A DNA stretch of 64,000 nucleotides from Treponema sp. GTDB taxonomy: Bacteria; Spirochaetota; Spirochaetia; Treponematales; Treponemataceae. The stretch lies in NCBI GenBank assembly GCA_024682655.1, contig JAIKYZ010000024.1:1-64000 (forward strand), written 5' to 3'. The position numbers were made by a program, and so were the translations under genes. Below the pieces are notes generated by a model. The model was not told where the DNA came from. It saw nothing but the letters and a program-made list of their open reading frames with translations, and did no database searches. Shown here piece after piece: positions 28,001 through 35,727 of the stretch (within the stretch, counting starts at the first letter, position 1; each line of letters opens with the position of its first letter).

Positions 28001-30857
28001 TGTTTCTGACCCTATTGCTGTAACTTATAAATACTCAAATAAATATATTCCAGAAATTACTGATATTTCTTATGAGGGTATAGTTCAGGTTGATAGTGTT
28101 AACTATTACAAATCACCAGTTCTTACCTTTACTGTATCTTCTGGTGTTAAATCTACTCCTCAAAGTATTTTGATTACTTGGTCAGACTCAGATTATGAAG
28201 AATATGATTTTGATGATAATACAGTTACTGGCCCAATAAGCTCAGATGGTAAATACATTTACACTTGTAAATTAAGCAAATTACCAAGTGGTTTAAGTGG
28301 AAATACTCTTTCTGCTTGGGTTTCAAATAAATATTCATATTCTGCACAAGAAAAAGAATTAACTTATAGTGGCGTTAATAGTTATACAGAAGAAACTGAT
28401 GTACCAAATGTTACAAAAGCTGAAATTTCTGCTAATTCGGAAGAAAAAACTTATTACGATTCAGATTCAGATCCAGATAAGGCAACACTTTATTTCAATC
28501 CAGATCAAACAAGTATTTCCTTAACTGTTACAGGAATTACAGATGCTACTTCTGGTTACTATAATTCTTCTCTTGTAACAGATGAAGCAGATCTTGTAAT
28601 GCCTGAATCTGAAAGTACTGCAATTTCTATTACCGCTCCAAGTTCGGATTCTGCTGTTTACAAACTTTATGCCTGGGATAAGGTAGGAAATTATAAGTTT
28701 GTAAAAGATATAACCTTTGTAAAAGATTCTACTGCTACTGAAATTCAAAAAGTTACCCCTTCAAGTAATGTGATGACAGGTTTCTATTATAATTCAGATT
28801 CAGATGCCAAAAAGTTCTTCTGGAATGGTGAGCAATCAATCACCTTTACTTCTTATGTAAATGATTCAGATAATGATATTTCTTACTATTATTATAATGA
28901 CGATAAAGAAGATAATCGTTCTACAAGTGGAGAATTTACAATTACACCATCAGCTGAAGTAACAGAATATAATTTCTATGCAGTAGATAGAGTTGGTAAT
29001 GTAAGCCAAGCCTATACAATTACTTCGGTAAATGATACAAGTGCTCCAGAAATTCCAACTGTAACATTTGGCTCTGTAGATGATATTTATCCTGTAGATA
29101 ATAATTCTACTGCCCTTACTTCTGGAAAGGTTTACTATATTAAATCTTCTACTTATTCAGAAAATGGTATTGGAATTAATATTTCTTCTAGTGATACAGG
29201 ATCAGGACTTTCTAGTGTTGGAATTGAAGGCCAGACAGCAGCCGCAACTTACACTCTTAAACCAAGTGAACAAACAACTTACACAATAAAAGCAACTGAC
29301 AAGCTTGGTAATTCAAGTACATTCACTCTTATCATCAGTCCAGATTCAATAGGCCCTCAGCCAACCGGAACAAGTTCTCATGCTCCAAATTATGGAGGTG
29401 GAACAACACCTAAGTTTGATTCTGATGGCGATGGTGTCGCAGAAGCTGTATTAGGTGTTGTAGGAACTGATGGTTCTTATACAGCTACTGGTACAATTAA
29501 CCCAGTCTATGGTTCTGGATTAGAAAATGGTTCAGAATATTCTACCAACTTTTATGATGAAGGCTTACAATTAAATGTACCTGTTGCAAGTGATGATATT
29601 GTGGCCTTTGGTCTTGTTACTGGCCCATCATCTTCAGAAGATCCAACTAAACCTACAGAATGGACAGAAATTTCAGAGAGTAATTATTCTGAAGGTATAT
29701 TAACTGTTACTGTTCCAGAAATAACAGATGAATATTCATTTATCTTCCTTTGGATGAAAGATAGAGTAAATAATTTGTCTGTATTCAATCTTGGAAATCC
29801 TTCTAATTGCTGGAGTAACTGGTGGATTCAGAATACTCCTTCTACAAGTGCTAGTTATTCGGTAAGTGCGGGAAGTTATTCTAATAGTAATGGCACACCT
29901 GTTGCAAATGTTGCAGTTTCAATTTCTGGACTTTCGAGTGCAGGTGCTATTTCTCAAATTACACTTGAAGGTTTAAGTACAACACAATCTTATGAAGCTT
30001 ATTCACAAAGTAGTACTGCAACTTTAACTTGGGCTGTAACATCGATTGTAGTAACAACTTCAGAAACAACTTATACAGTAGATTCAACTAATGCAGTTCT
30101 AAATTGTGAAAATAATGATGGAACATTAACATTCAAAGATTCTGCTGGAAATGCTCATCCATATCTTCATACTGGTGGAATTGTTACAGTAAATCTTACT
30201 TGTTCTGGTTCTAATTCTGATTATAATTTAATTAATGCAGGTGCCTCTGCTCCAACTCCAACTCTAACTTCTGTTACAGACTTTGGTGGAAACGCTGTTA
30301 CTCCAAGTATTGCAAACGGTAGTTTAAGAAGTCGTATTGCCAGAGGTCTTACAAGCTTTACTTCAAAAGTAAAATCAAGTGTTGGCTTTACAAGTAGAAC
30401 TAGAGTAGAAAAAGTAGCTTCTAATAAGACAAGTTCTGTAAGAAAGCAGAAAACTCCTGTAAAAGTTGCAGAAGTTAAAGAGCTCCCAACTTCAACTATC
30501 CAGGATATCCCTGAATTCCAGTCAGAAGATATTAAGGCTCAGTTGAATAGAAGTTTCCAGGCTGGAACTATTGCTTTGGATCAAATTACTTCAGATAATA
30601 ACCAGGGTACATCAGATAGTCTAAAAAAGAACCAGGGTTCTATTCAAAATGTTGCACCTTTGTTCGTAGATGATGCTAATAATAAGGTTAAACTCGAAAA
30701 TAGAGTAACTTTATCTAAGGCAGATGGAATTTTGGAAGTAAGTGAACCTGTTGCTAATATCGATTGGGTATTAATTATCACAGTTTTAGTGGGTGTTGTA
30801 ATCTTTGCAATTTGTGCTGTCAGTATGATAAGAAGACTTACTAAAAAAGGTGAGTAA
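18996..30857 (+). CDS. Giant Ig-like repeat lipoprotein with C-terminal membrane helix (~3953 residues)
   Basis: The preferred start is ATG 18996: AGGTGAG lies 6-7 bp upstream, whereas the track's GTG at 18987 has no ribosome site. A lipoprotein signal ends LATS-Cys at residue 25. Early on comes a Big_5-type Ig-like domain (VYVTSNPEDNATNVVKNMTV ... TFKTND), then about 15-20 Ig-like modules each opening with D-x-T-x-P (DTTPPDV, DNTAPLV, DSTPPDL, DETAPTV and others). The C-terminus has a basic stretch (~3750-3800) and a single helix LIITVLVGVVIFAICAV followed by RRLTKKGE. The anchor shares LVGVV with the upstream gene's anchor. Probably a surface or periplasm-spanning adhesin-like protein. Function not known. 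A 21-bp exact tandem repeat lies at 24297-24338. Confidence 0.8.
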   Translation: MNRIVKKLIVSLGGILLLTSLATSCKNWMASDQFLSAIESDVSVANAQKINVYLRYANTKMGTTAPVNSDWLEEKVGVSFSISATTNDDYAFVKWAAFSVEDFPTSKQYSNFIYSSYDDYKKNYSGYEYSSEEVKFTDPYSNSTTVTVNVESDRTVFIMPIVSARPVYVTSNPEDNATNVVKNMTVRILFSKPLDESSLTGAFTVSQGPIVLSESNSDYVDITDNFQEPILSKSKKMVTLQQKEGPESNPQLYYFDAFQKILINISNEIRDSDGNAMAEGATITFKTNDKTDTVAPKITVLKASTILEDDSSVDFSSAYDYADSVNGGSTRIQPSAISDFDAALQTYFKDANNKETRIAAMYSQRTTGHVYLDIEATEYTEDSGTATGDDASGSTITINSTLVVNADGTIADNGSNKESIYTYSDASSYTFISGNNNAVTSDVTYKEEVDEFGNVKSVKGILVDYDLNFQDKLNDGQEVPDGLYRIDIWAVDANGNDGSTQNRITSMYVIKDTTPPDVTTEAKKVETYSDSAPYAYYNAETLATLKFKVGENKEIVDSTTEKLACDVSKIKWLFSTSSTSPKASDSNWSYITQDTSGKVFSTAKAPESDGPASVYVFLMDDMNNISQAQELDSVYYDNTVPEIGTIEWISASTLTADAPITVNSTQNQYMEKALRIPFTEAYSGLKRLTLEIKNESGTSVSTNPIASGENATEIYYLNSDLQEALKLDWESKTDSDGNTFVELQIPSSSELTNLTSGYLFIANLHFSQNLDAILNLKFNLYDAALNKTADMKTTFSYDNTAPLVESITLNDLVESTPYDGSASKQFLSKKGFTIDSSSRIQNTASITLEIKESGSGVNVITLKDDINLTSNTIVLLGQEEIDSSQYQLDTSKNTITFTDFIEPVLQSDSSFEVTIKNLHYANTGSTKNKANIQLTDFILKSSTTSDSDTPDLYVDNSNPVFESITIKDLDSTNTETNTKYTNQDTVNLIVKLKSESDSGLKTITLTNAKFTDDSKIYLGNDATGTEIASTISSDKTTLTLTKVASETSSQTYFITNLKFTDSSNGKKTISLTAKDLVGWESESTSASITLDNVAPELSGDLSWVVTDGKSTAGITNQNIISGQKLLVPFTEVTSGISSIKFVVTDNTDTVYQTPVVYDSAEKYFTLTYVNGDDTSSYGTTSSSEPGDSFTCNGEKTGTYEIQNIAIADNVTEGTYTIKVILTDIAENVQTVEKTIEISNDSTKPVVSKIEIEELIKAGELGITAGSNLSDTYWVTSDYLDLDSGTTKLSLYITINETNSGLKTLTLGSPSTNTNYGSPCLSTNSAIYLVGESGLTEISSSTYSLSSNKKIITFTSGNSNLKGENLKFKITNVAFNKQENINLISVKASDLALNESESVDEVYLKDSQTSIQSGTTGGFYFNTTSPQISTLTLVDRETTNGIAAQTGYTNEQIVDLKMELYMPSDSMNGYNSFTLDGAKFIKDGSDASIITIGTTEITSDSYEISDDLKTITFKNSDGPKVLRSSSCKNLTFENILLDSDENTSQTIGVTTKDLSGMESAKKTYNITLDTEEPLWDGATKEDPTSGYGPYVYGNGATDLNFVYPRPTGGTSDKSAIGVHFNTKNSAGTYIRYFYKYPNKTFRFGMDFTDNVALRDNSTSGSESLLYIKSSDSSDYTNLAVNTTSTTSLLKVSGSSDTSKQVVANLASGTYVVADKAGNISKEYTFNIVEDYTRPISSAGYNAIRYATLALPDDGANVYRPDSVTSTSYVDSTTEDVDSTTEDNYDFKDAGKNSCGDSLYSYHYVKRAGKYKIVVKYATGLTTADIQISGNNTPSRFGALSDDVVGSTTSAPLDYYSVTHWYGVYPYINSNTIKYQPAFPNNTTTPSGQTIQKYFGFEANETLGDADWDTEHSTWHKYKKDSGDYTDGDNHDTIVSRVNSEGNIEIDIPDTNIPPLTLLLKDGCGNLNYMVLTFYDDRVTKANSDGQGESFTAYYGVSFYTDPKLGNSSDTRKVLQNVAAYTGGGASEYTFGDTSYKWGNQTSSYTDADGKGGTSELGYLMRDNVEKLTYYNPSNSHIGTKLYKIALTVNGETGKTFDSCVPTTDTSEYTARAKILWTTESGTPSYSDFSGTNTSDWLYCQASSNGDVHFFFDYPTSLTQGTPYYFWYLVEDRVGNYDINTIVNDLDDEYNRWVYDAKAPTIKVRYDGRSPWYYSLSEVDKLVPANNGYKSYQNGKNAYVWGPVSRRSSAEFNRMEGNGLLTRDTTLDKTGFDSIFSQVEYSGGTFNYEYLPAFDLDITDTTGIYAYFYVVLPPSEDLRWPSVVSPKTIDSYNSVTSDTSSSPWFYGKGVEGCLREIGSAISDTNYKVYAYRSSGKYEGTFTGTKILPQVPVLNLNESSSSTTGSRIALFVMDWVGNIDSCPLGSFGTSGPIWFKDSTAPTGYSYSDTDIQYLDSYVEGSHYIKREYSESNGYYINYLRIAGSGKDENSPNLKIYIPISPLSTSTDVASGWYYDKSGSGIAGFDLRRYDDSGNPLLIDIGNACCDDNGPYLELSYSDYSFLTSLAENEKKFIAFNIYDNVGNCSYGNFTSCIDSTPPDLSPTISLSNSDYLHKKGHTGKYTKSFSLSSTEENGKIDSSKIITSSKTPEDDDWTTYSDIYYVDPTGASSLRIQCTNGAEWASDTRALYLKKWSGSAWDAASAAYSSSSATTSLSLSYASEAYYQFSISDMTGNTTYYHFKTVSDTTMPAFKDGYPKVVPTKGIAQVNGDTLYYNQIDVQVSGTDEGSGVRSCLYRTNISRTNKFITDSNKYDFTDLTFSSDFYTSGWYTKEDPTTIPLNPEVEGTKECLWVGIRDGVLSYGDSSYDYNCFTPKMLASTYNATYICHDETAPTVKEGTFTAKYQPHYIEWDSDKFNTTYDSDASTLLMEITDSRTTKVTYTPAAQDSSGILGWIVQDNEEKPTVDSSTDLADLKTSFTYTCGTGNDIPLDTSEVVKYYFAVDYAGNVSDPIAVTYKYSNKYIPEITDISYEGIVQVDSVNYYKSPVLTFTVSSGVKSTPQSILITWSDSDYEEYDFDDNTVTGPISSDGKYIYTCKLSKLPSGLSGNTLSAWVSNKYSYSAQEKELTYSGVNSYTEETDVPNVTKAEISANSEEKTYYDSDSDPDKATLYFNPDQTSISLTVTGITDATSGYYNSSLVTDEADLVMPESESTAISITAPSSDSAVYKLYAWDKVGNYKFVKDITFVKDSTATEIQKVTPSSNVMTGFYYNSDSDAKKFFWNGEQSITFTSYVNDSDNDISYYYYNDDKEDNRSTSGEFTITPSAEVTEYNFYAVDRVGNVSQAYTITSVNDTSAPEIPTVTFGSVDDIYPVDNNSTALTSGKVYYIKSSTYSENGIGINISSSDTGSGLSSVGIEGQTAAATYTLKPSEQTTYTIKATDKLGNSSTFTLIISPDSIGPQPTGTSSHAPNYGGGTTPKFDSDGDGVAEAVLGVVGTDGSYTATGTINPVYGSGLENGSEYSTNFYDEGLQLNVPVASDDIVAFGLVTGPSSSEDPTKPTEWTEISESNYSEGILTVTVPEITDEYSFIFLWMKDRVNNLSVFNLGNPSNCWSNWWIQNTPSTSASYSVSAGSYSNSNGTPVANVAVSISGLSSAGAISQITLEGLSTTQSYEAYSQSSTATLTWAVTSIVVTTSETTYTVDSTNAVLNCENNDGTLTFKDSAGNAHPYLHTGGIVTVNLTCSGSNSDYNLINAGASAPTPTLTSVTDFGGNAVTPSIANGSLRSRIARGLTSFTSKVKSSVGFTSRTRVEKVASNKTSSVRKQKTPVKVAEVKELPTSTIQDIPEFQSEDIKAQLNRSFQAGTIALDQITSDNNQGTSDSLKKNQGSIQNVAPLFVDDANNKVKLENRVTLSKADGILEVSEPVANIDWVLIITVLVGVVIFAICAVSMIRRLTKKGE
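24297..24338 (+). repeat. 21-bp perfect tandem duplication inside the giant gene
   Basis: GTAGACTCTACAACTGAAGA T is present twice in a row, encoding VDSTTED twice. In frame, so copy number could vary without breaking the gene. Confidence 0.85.
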
Positions 30858-30896
30858 TTGAATTGGTAAAAATTGTCTGAATTATATTTTTGAAGA

Positions 30897-30926
30897 TTGA
30901 CAAAATAAATCTTTTAAAAATATAAT
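30897..30926 (+). promoter_or_regulatory. Promoter of the FecR-like genes
   Basis: TTGACA (30897-30902), 18-bp spacer, TATAAT (30921-30926): both hexamers are perfect consensus. The transcript would begin near 30933 and have a ~138-nt leader with a TATTGT...ACAATA hairpin before the first start at 31071. This separates the FecR-like pair from the giant gene. Confidence 0.8.
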
Positions 30927-31070
30927 TTAGTGGTTTGGGTTTTGGAAAATCAAGAGGATTTTTCAATATAATTAAAAATAGGTTTGTATTACGTCGATAC
31001 GTATTACATAGAAATTATTTGTATTTGCATTTTAGTATTGTTAATAAAATACAATAATGGGGGTATAAAA

Positions 31071-31490
31071 ATGAAAAAATGGGGATTGTTTCTTGTTTTA
31101 GCTCTTATGGCAGCAAGTTCAGTTTTTGCTGCAGGTTTAGGTAGCTACAAGGTAGAATCAATTACTGGTAAAGTTCAGTACGAAGCTGCACCAGGAACAT
31201 GGAAGAGCATTTCTGTAGGACAGGAATTATCTGCTTCAACAGTAGTTAATACAAGTCTTAATTCAAGTCTTGTTATTAATGTAAATGGTAAGTCTGTTAC
31301 TATCAAGGCTATGCAGAAGGGAACAGTAGAAAGTCTTACTGCTGTTGCATCTACAGGTTCTTTTGGAATCAAAAAAGGTGCTACTTTAAGTAATTCTGCA
31401 AACGATAAACTTGAAGGTTCAGCAAAATCAGTTCAGACTGCTTCTTCTCGTGCTTCTGAAGCAAAAGAAGATATCGACTGGGACGAGTAA
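31071..31490 (+). CDS. FecR-like secreted protein 1
   Basis: 139 residues from ATG 31071 (MKKWGLFLVLALMAASSVFA signal peptide, GGGGG upstream). The longer track start at 30984 lies in the leader and has no ribosome site. After the signal peptide comes a FecR-type beta domain: VESITGKVQYE, W-x-SISVGQELSASTVVNTS, LVINVNGKSVTIKAMQKGT. The C-terminus QTASSRASEAKEDIDWDE is nearly identical to the next gene. In other bacteria such FecR modules are periplasmic or surface domains; in spirochaetes they often neighbour CHASE2 cyclases, as here. Role unknown. Confidence 0.75.
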   Translation: MKKWGLFLVLALMAASSVFAAGLGSYKVESITGKVQYEAAPGTWKSISVGQELSASTVVNTSLNSSLVINVNGKSVTIKAMQKGTVESLTAVASTGSFGIKKGATLSNSANDKLEGSAKSVQTASSRASEAKEDIDWDE

Positions 31491-31534
31491 TAATTAATTC
31501 AAATTAAATTAAAGAAAATTAAAGGAAAAAAGTA

Positions 31535-31957
31535 ATGAAAAAGATTTTTGCAGTTATCGCAATTTTATTAGTAGCTGCTACTGCACTTTTTGCAGAAAAA
31601 AGAGCTACAATGAAAGTAGAATCTTTAGTAGGTAAAGTAACTTACGAAGTTTCTTATGGTCAGTGGGCTGAATTAAAAGAAGGTATGGTTATTGATGCAG
31701 AATCTGTAATCAATACTGGTCTTAATTCAACTTTAACAGTTTTACTTTCTGATGGAAAAACTGTTAGTGTAAAACCTATGAAAAAGGGTAAGATTGCAGA
31801 AATTGCTTCTACATCAAATAATCAGTTGGGTGTAAAAATTGGTTCAAAAATTACTTCATCTGATTTAAATGATGCTCTTGAAAGTAGTAAAAAAGCAATT
31901 CAAACCGCTTCTTCTCGTGCTTCTGAAGCTAAAGAAGATGTTGAGTGGGAAGAATAA
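31535..31957 (+). CDS. FecR-like secreted protein 2
   Basis: 140 residues, tandem paralogue of the preceding gene, 44 bp downstream with AAAGGA before the ATG. Signal peptide (to ~20, ATALFA), then VESLVGKVTYEV, INTGLNSTLTVLLSDGKTVSVKPMKKG, and the shared C-terminal QTASSRASEAKEDVEWEE. The strictly kept acidic/aromatic tail suggests a binding function, perhaps the contact to a partner. Ends the short operon at a terminator. Confidence 0.75.
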   Translation: MKKIFAVIAILLVAATALFAEKRATMKVESLVGKVTYEVSYGQWAELKEGMVIDAESVINTGLNSTLTVLLSDGKTVSVKPMKKGKIAEIASTSNNQLGVKIGSKITSSDLNDALESSKKAIQTASSRASEAKEDVEWEE

Positions 31958-31977
31958 TATTTTGTAGCTTTCTTATA

Positions 31978-32020
31978 AAATCCTGTGTTTGGTAAAAAAT
32001 TACCTGATACAGGATTTTTT
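31978..32020 (+). terminator. Rho-independent terminator after FecR-like pair
   Basis: AAATCCTGT...ACAGGATTT with inner GGTAA/TTACC and a run of seven T. Confidence 0.9.
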
Positions 32021-32073
32021 TATTTAAATCAAAATACAAATCATTAAAAAAATTATAAAAATTAGGAGAAATT

Positions 32074-34878
32074 ATGAAAAAGTATTTTTATTTGTTTATA
32101 CCATTAATAACAGTAGTACTTTGTTCACTTTTAGCTTTTACAAGTTTAGACAATAAGATTGCAGATTTATTTCAGAGATGTTTAAAACCAACAGAACAAT
32201 CTGATTCTGTACTTATGATCAACATTGATGACATTGCCGTAGAAGAAATTGGTTCCTGGCCATTTTCCCGCGATGTTTATTCTAACGCACTTATAACTCT
32301 TAAAGAACTCGGCGCTGAAGCCGCTGTATTCGATTTAAGTTTTATCGATAAATCTCAGTCAAAGGTAGATAAAGATTACGTTCAGTATGATTTGCCTTCT
32401 TACGTTGACCAGAACTTTTCCGAAATTGATGATGCCGCTCTGCAGATTTTAGGCGGTTTTCAGGATGGTTCTTTTTCCCGCAATGATGCTAACGACCTTG
32501 CCGAATATTTTATTGCTACCAGCGATGCTTCAAAAAATCGTATTAAAACTAATATTTCTTATGCAATCAAAGATACCGACGGTATTCTTGCCAATAACCT
32601 TAAGTTCTTTGATAATTCTTTCTTAACTTTGACTTTTAATGACGATGCCCAGGTAGATGAAGATGTAGAAGAATATCTTTCATCTTATATCGCCCTTGAT
32701 AATATTAAAGTTGCCAAAAATGCAAAAATTCCTTCACCTAAAGGGATAAGTCCTGCAATTGAAGAATTCCTTGTAAAATGTAAAAAAGCAGGTTTTGTAA
32801 ATGCCGATGCCGATGACGACGGTTATTTAAGACGTCTTTTTATGGTAATGGAATACAATGGTAAATATTACGGTCAGCTTCTTTTTGTTCCAATCCTTGA
32901 ACATTTTGGAAATCCAGAAATCGAAGTTGGTAAAAATTATATCACTCTTAAGGACTGTAAATTAGATGACGGTTCTACAAAAGATATAAAAATCCCTTTG
33001 GATAAAAATGGTTCTGTAATCATCAAATATCCTCCAATTTCTTTCTATGATTACAACAATATTTCTTTTAAGAATATTTATAGAATTTCAGTTTTGGAAG
33101 AAGATTTTATTTCGGCTTTAACTCTTTTACAGGACAATGGATTTTTCTCTCTTTGGGAAGAAGAAAATCCAATCACAATGTATAACAACGCAAATTATGT
33201 TCGTGAACAGATGTACGAAGGTATAAGCGAAGATTACAATTACGAACTTTATTCTCAGTTCAAGGAAGAATTCTATAATCTTTCTAGAAAATTCCTTGAA
33301 GGAGATACTCAAGCCCAGTTTGATCAATTATACAGGGAAGATGAAGAAACAAGAGCCTATATTGACGACTGTTTTAAAAAGACAAGAGATAAATTCCAAA
33401 ATCTTTTTAAACTTAGAAATGCCGTTAAATTTAAAGTTCAAGATGCCTTCTGTATTTTTGGTACTTGTGCTACTTCAACAACTGATTTTGGTTTAATTCA
33501 ATACGAAGAAAAATATCCAAACCCAGGTGTTCACTATACAGTTGCAAATCAGCTCCTTTCTCAGGATTTTGTTGATGATTCTTCTGTTTGGATTTCTATT
33601 GCCCTTGCTTTTATTCTCTGTTTTGCTTATGTATTGCTTTCTAAAAAAATTAAATCAACCGGCCGCCAGATGATTTTTGGTTTGGGACTTGTTGTAGTTT
33701 CTACAGTTTTACTTTTACTTTTCTTTATCATAACAAGAATTTACATTGGAACTGCAATTCCTATTATTTCTCTGGCAATTTGTTTTATTGCTCAGACCGT
33801 TATTAATCTTATTCTTACTTCAAGAGATAAAAAGTTTATTCAGGGAGCCTTCAGTCAGTGTTTGTCTCCAGATGTAGTAGGACAGTTAGTTGCCCACCCA
33901 GAATCATTTAAACTTGGGGGATCTACTTATCAGATGTCGGCTATCTTTACCGATATTCAGAAATTCTCTGGCTTTAGTGAATTGCTTACTGCAGAACAGT
34001 TAGTTGCCCTCTTAAACTATTATTTAACTATGATGTCAGATATTATCATGGACGAAAGAGGTACAGTAGATAAATACGAAGGAGATGCTATTATCGCCCT
34101 TGTTGGAGCTCCTTTACAGATGGATGACCACGCTGACCGTGCCTGTGCCGCCGCAATTAAAATGAAGGCTGCCGAAGTTGAATTGAATAAAAAGATTCAG
34201 CAAATTGTTGATACTGGTGATATGCCTGAATTACTTGCAGACCCAGTTCAGAATGCTACTTTATTCGAAGCCTTTAAGATTATGGTAAGTAATAATAGAA
34301 GTATCTTTACTAGAATTGGTATTAACTCTGGAGATATCGTTGCCGGTTACATGGGTTCTGATAAAAAGAAGAACTATACTATGATGGGTAACAATGTAAA
34401 CCTTGCCAGCCGTCTTGAAGGTGTAAACAAACAGTATAGAACTGGTGGTATTCTTATTAGTGAAGCAACTCGTCAGGAATTGTCAGAAGATTTCCTTGTT
34501 CGTAGTCTTGATAGAGTACAGGTAGTTAACGTAACAACTCCAATCCGTTTGTATGAAGTTCTTGGATTTAAATCTCAGTCAAGCGAAAATCAACTCAAAT
34601 ATGTTGATTTCTGGGAAAAAGCCATGGCCTTATTCGAAAAAGGTGATTATCAGGCCGCTCTTGAAGGCTTTAAGAAACTTTCACAGGCAAAAGAATCTGA
34701 TAATGTTGCAAAATACTATATTGAATTGATTGAAAGCTTCTTTATCAAAGGTAGTTACCCAACTGTTGGTGATGACTTTGGTGTTGCATACAATACAGAA
34801 AACCCAGAAGGTATGAATCCTGATTGGGTGGGAACTAAGTACGAAATTAAAGGTACTTTCAAACTGCTGCAGAAATAA
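32074..34878 (+). CDS. CHASE2-domain class III adenylate/guanylate cyclase
   Basis: 934 residues. N-terminal helix (~5-25), a large extracytoplasmic CHASE2 sensor (~30-500; VLMINIDDIAVEEIGSWPFSR, AAVFDLSFID), three membrane helices (~508-590), then a class III cyclase domain (~620-835). Metal-binding aspartates are D627 (IFTDIQKFSGFSE) and D671 (KYEGDAIIAL); the transition-state N and R are in NNVNLASRLEG. The CHASE2 part is longer than usual, with a ~150-residue insertion. A C-terminal helical part (~845-934) resembles TPR. It likely makes cAMP in response to an envelope signal. It follows the FecR-like pair but has its own ribosome site (AGGAG) after their terminator. Confidence 0.9.
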   Translation: MKKYFYLFIPLITVVLCSLLAFTSLDNKIADLFQRCLKPTEQSDSVLMINIDDIAVEEIGSWPFSRDVYSNALITLKELGAEAAVFDLSFIDKSQSKVDKDYVQYDLPSYVDQNFSEIDDAALQILGGFQDGSFSRNDANDLAEYFIATSDASKNRIKTNISYAIKDTDGILANNLKFFDNSFLTLTFNDDAQVDEDVEEYLSSYIALDNIKVAKNAKIPSPKGISPAIEEFLVKCKKAGFVNADADDDGYLRRLFMVMEYNGKYYGQLLFVPILEHFGNPEIEVGKNYITLKDCKLDDGSTKDIKIPLDKNGSVIIKYPPISFYDYNNISFKNIYRISVLEEDFISALTLLQDNGFFSLWEEENPITMYNNANYVREQMYEGISEDYNYELYSQFKEEFYNLSRKFLEGDTQAQFDQLYREDEETRAYIDDCFKKTRDKFQNLFKLRNAVKFKVQDAFCIFGTCATSTTDFGLIQYEEKYPNPGVHYTVANQLLSQDFVDDSSVWISIALAFILCFAYVLLSKKIKSTGRQMIFGLGLVVVSTVLLLLFFIITRIYIGTAIPIISLAICFIAQTVINLILTSRDKKFIQGAFSQCLSPDVVGQLVAHPESFKLGGSTYQMSAIFTDIQKFSGFSELLTAEQLVALLNYYLTMMSDIIMDERGTVDKYEGDAIIALVGAPLQMDDHADRACAAAIKMKAAEVELNKKIQQIVDTGDMPELLADPVQNATLFEAFKIMVSNNRSIFTRIGINSGDIVAGYMGSDKKKNYTMMGNNVNLASRLEGVNKQYRTGGILISEATRQELSEDFLVRSLDRVQVVNVTTPIRLYEVLGFKSQSSENQLKYVDFWEKAMALFEKGDYQAALEGFKKLSQAKESDNVAKYYIELIESFFIKGSYPTVGDDFGVAYNTENPEGMNPDWVGTKYEIKGTFKLLQK

Positions 34879-34897
34879 AAACTGACAGCAAGTTATT

Positions 34898-34935
34898 AAC
34901 TGGCCTGCGTATATTGTGCGCAGGTCTTTTTTTTT
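34898..34935 (+). terminator. Rho-independent terminator of the cyclase gene
   Basis: CCTGCG tatattgtg CGCAGG followed by nine T, between the cyclase and the next lipoprotein gene. Confidence 0.85.
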
Positions 34936-34952
34936 GTAAAATATATAAAGTT

Positions 34953-35690
34953 ATGAAAAAGTTATTTGGTATTCTTTTTACATTGCTTCTATCTTTCTCT
35001 TTTACGTCTTGTAATTTCTGGACCGATGCCGATCTTGTAATCAGAAGAATTCGTGATCATTTAGATTTACCTTTAGATTCAACTTCTAATACCTATCAAT
35101 ATAAGTGGTATATTTTAAAATATGATGATGCCTATGTAACTGCAGGAACAAATCTTTCTATTAAATTAACTGGTATTCCTTATAAAGATTTACCAGCCTT
35201 TCATATTTATCTTGCAGAATACAAAGATCCAAACTTAACTTCTTATGCCTATGCCCAATCTGTAGAAGATGATGATTCTTATGTTGCGGCTGATTCAGAA
35301 TGGGTTACTATATCTGATGAAATTGATTTATTTTCCAGTGCAAGTCAGGGACAGGAACTTACTGCTGAACAAGATATAACTTTTAATGCAGATGTAATTG
35401 ATAATGCTAAAGTGGTTTTACTTCTTTATGTAAATCCAGAGCAGTTGTCAGATGATTATTTTGATTATTATGACGAACTTTTAGCCCAGGCCCAGGAAGA
35501 AGCTCTTGCTAAGGCTCAGGCAAAAGCAGATAAATACAATGAAAAAGAAAATCTAAGCGAAGACGACGAAGATTATCACACCTACGATGAATATTATGAT
35601 GATATTTATGAAGATTTGGTGGACGAAATTGGCGAAAAAAGACTGATTATAAACGATGTAAAATTACGCCTTGAATTAAAGTATTATTAA
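34953..35690 (+). CDS. Lipoprotein of unknown function
   Basis: The start is better placed at ATG 34953 than at the track's 34914, because MKKLFGILFTLLLSFSFTS-Cys is a complete lipoprotein signal; the earlier start runs through the terminator. The mature protein (~225 residues) has a beta-rich first half (YKWYILKYDDAYVTAGTNLSIKLTG) and an acidic, Tyr/Asp/Glu-rich helical segment (~170-220, QAQEEALAKAQAKADKYN). No family recognised. The same CNFW / CKNW start after the lipid cysteine occurs in the giant lipoprotein, but no further likeness was seen. Confidence 0.7.
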   Translation: MKKLFGILFTLLLSFSFTSCNFWTDADLVIRRIRDHLDLPLDSTSNTYQYKWYILKYDDAYVTAGTNLSIKLTGIPYKDLPAFHIYLAEYKDPNLTSYAYAQSVEDDDSYVAADSEWVTISDEIDLFSSASQGQELTAEQDITFNADVIDNAKVVLLLYVNPEQLSDDYFDYYDELLAQAQEEALAKAQAKADKYNEKENLSEDDEDYHTYDEYYDDIYEDLVDEIGEKRLIINDVKLRLELKYY

Positions 35691-35727
35691 AAGCCCAATA
35701 AAAAAACATTATCTATAATCTCTATAT

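Noticed and set aside
30984-31070. N-terminal extension of FecR-like protein 1
   Set aside because: The extension lies in the untranslated leader. The downstream ATG has a GGGGG site and starts a clean signal peptide.
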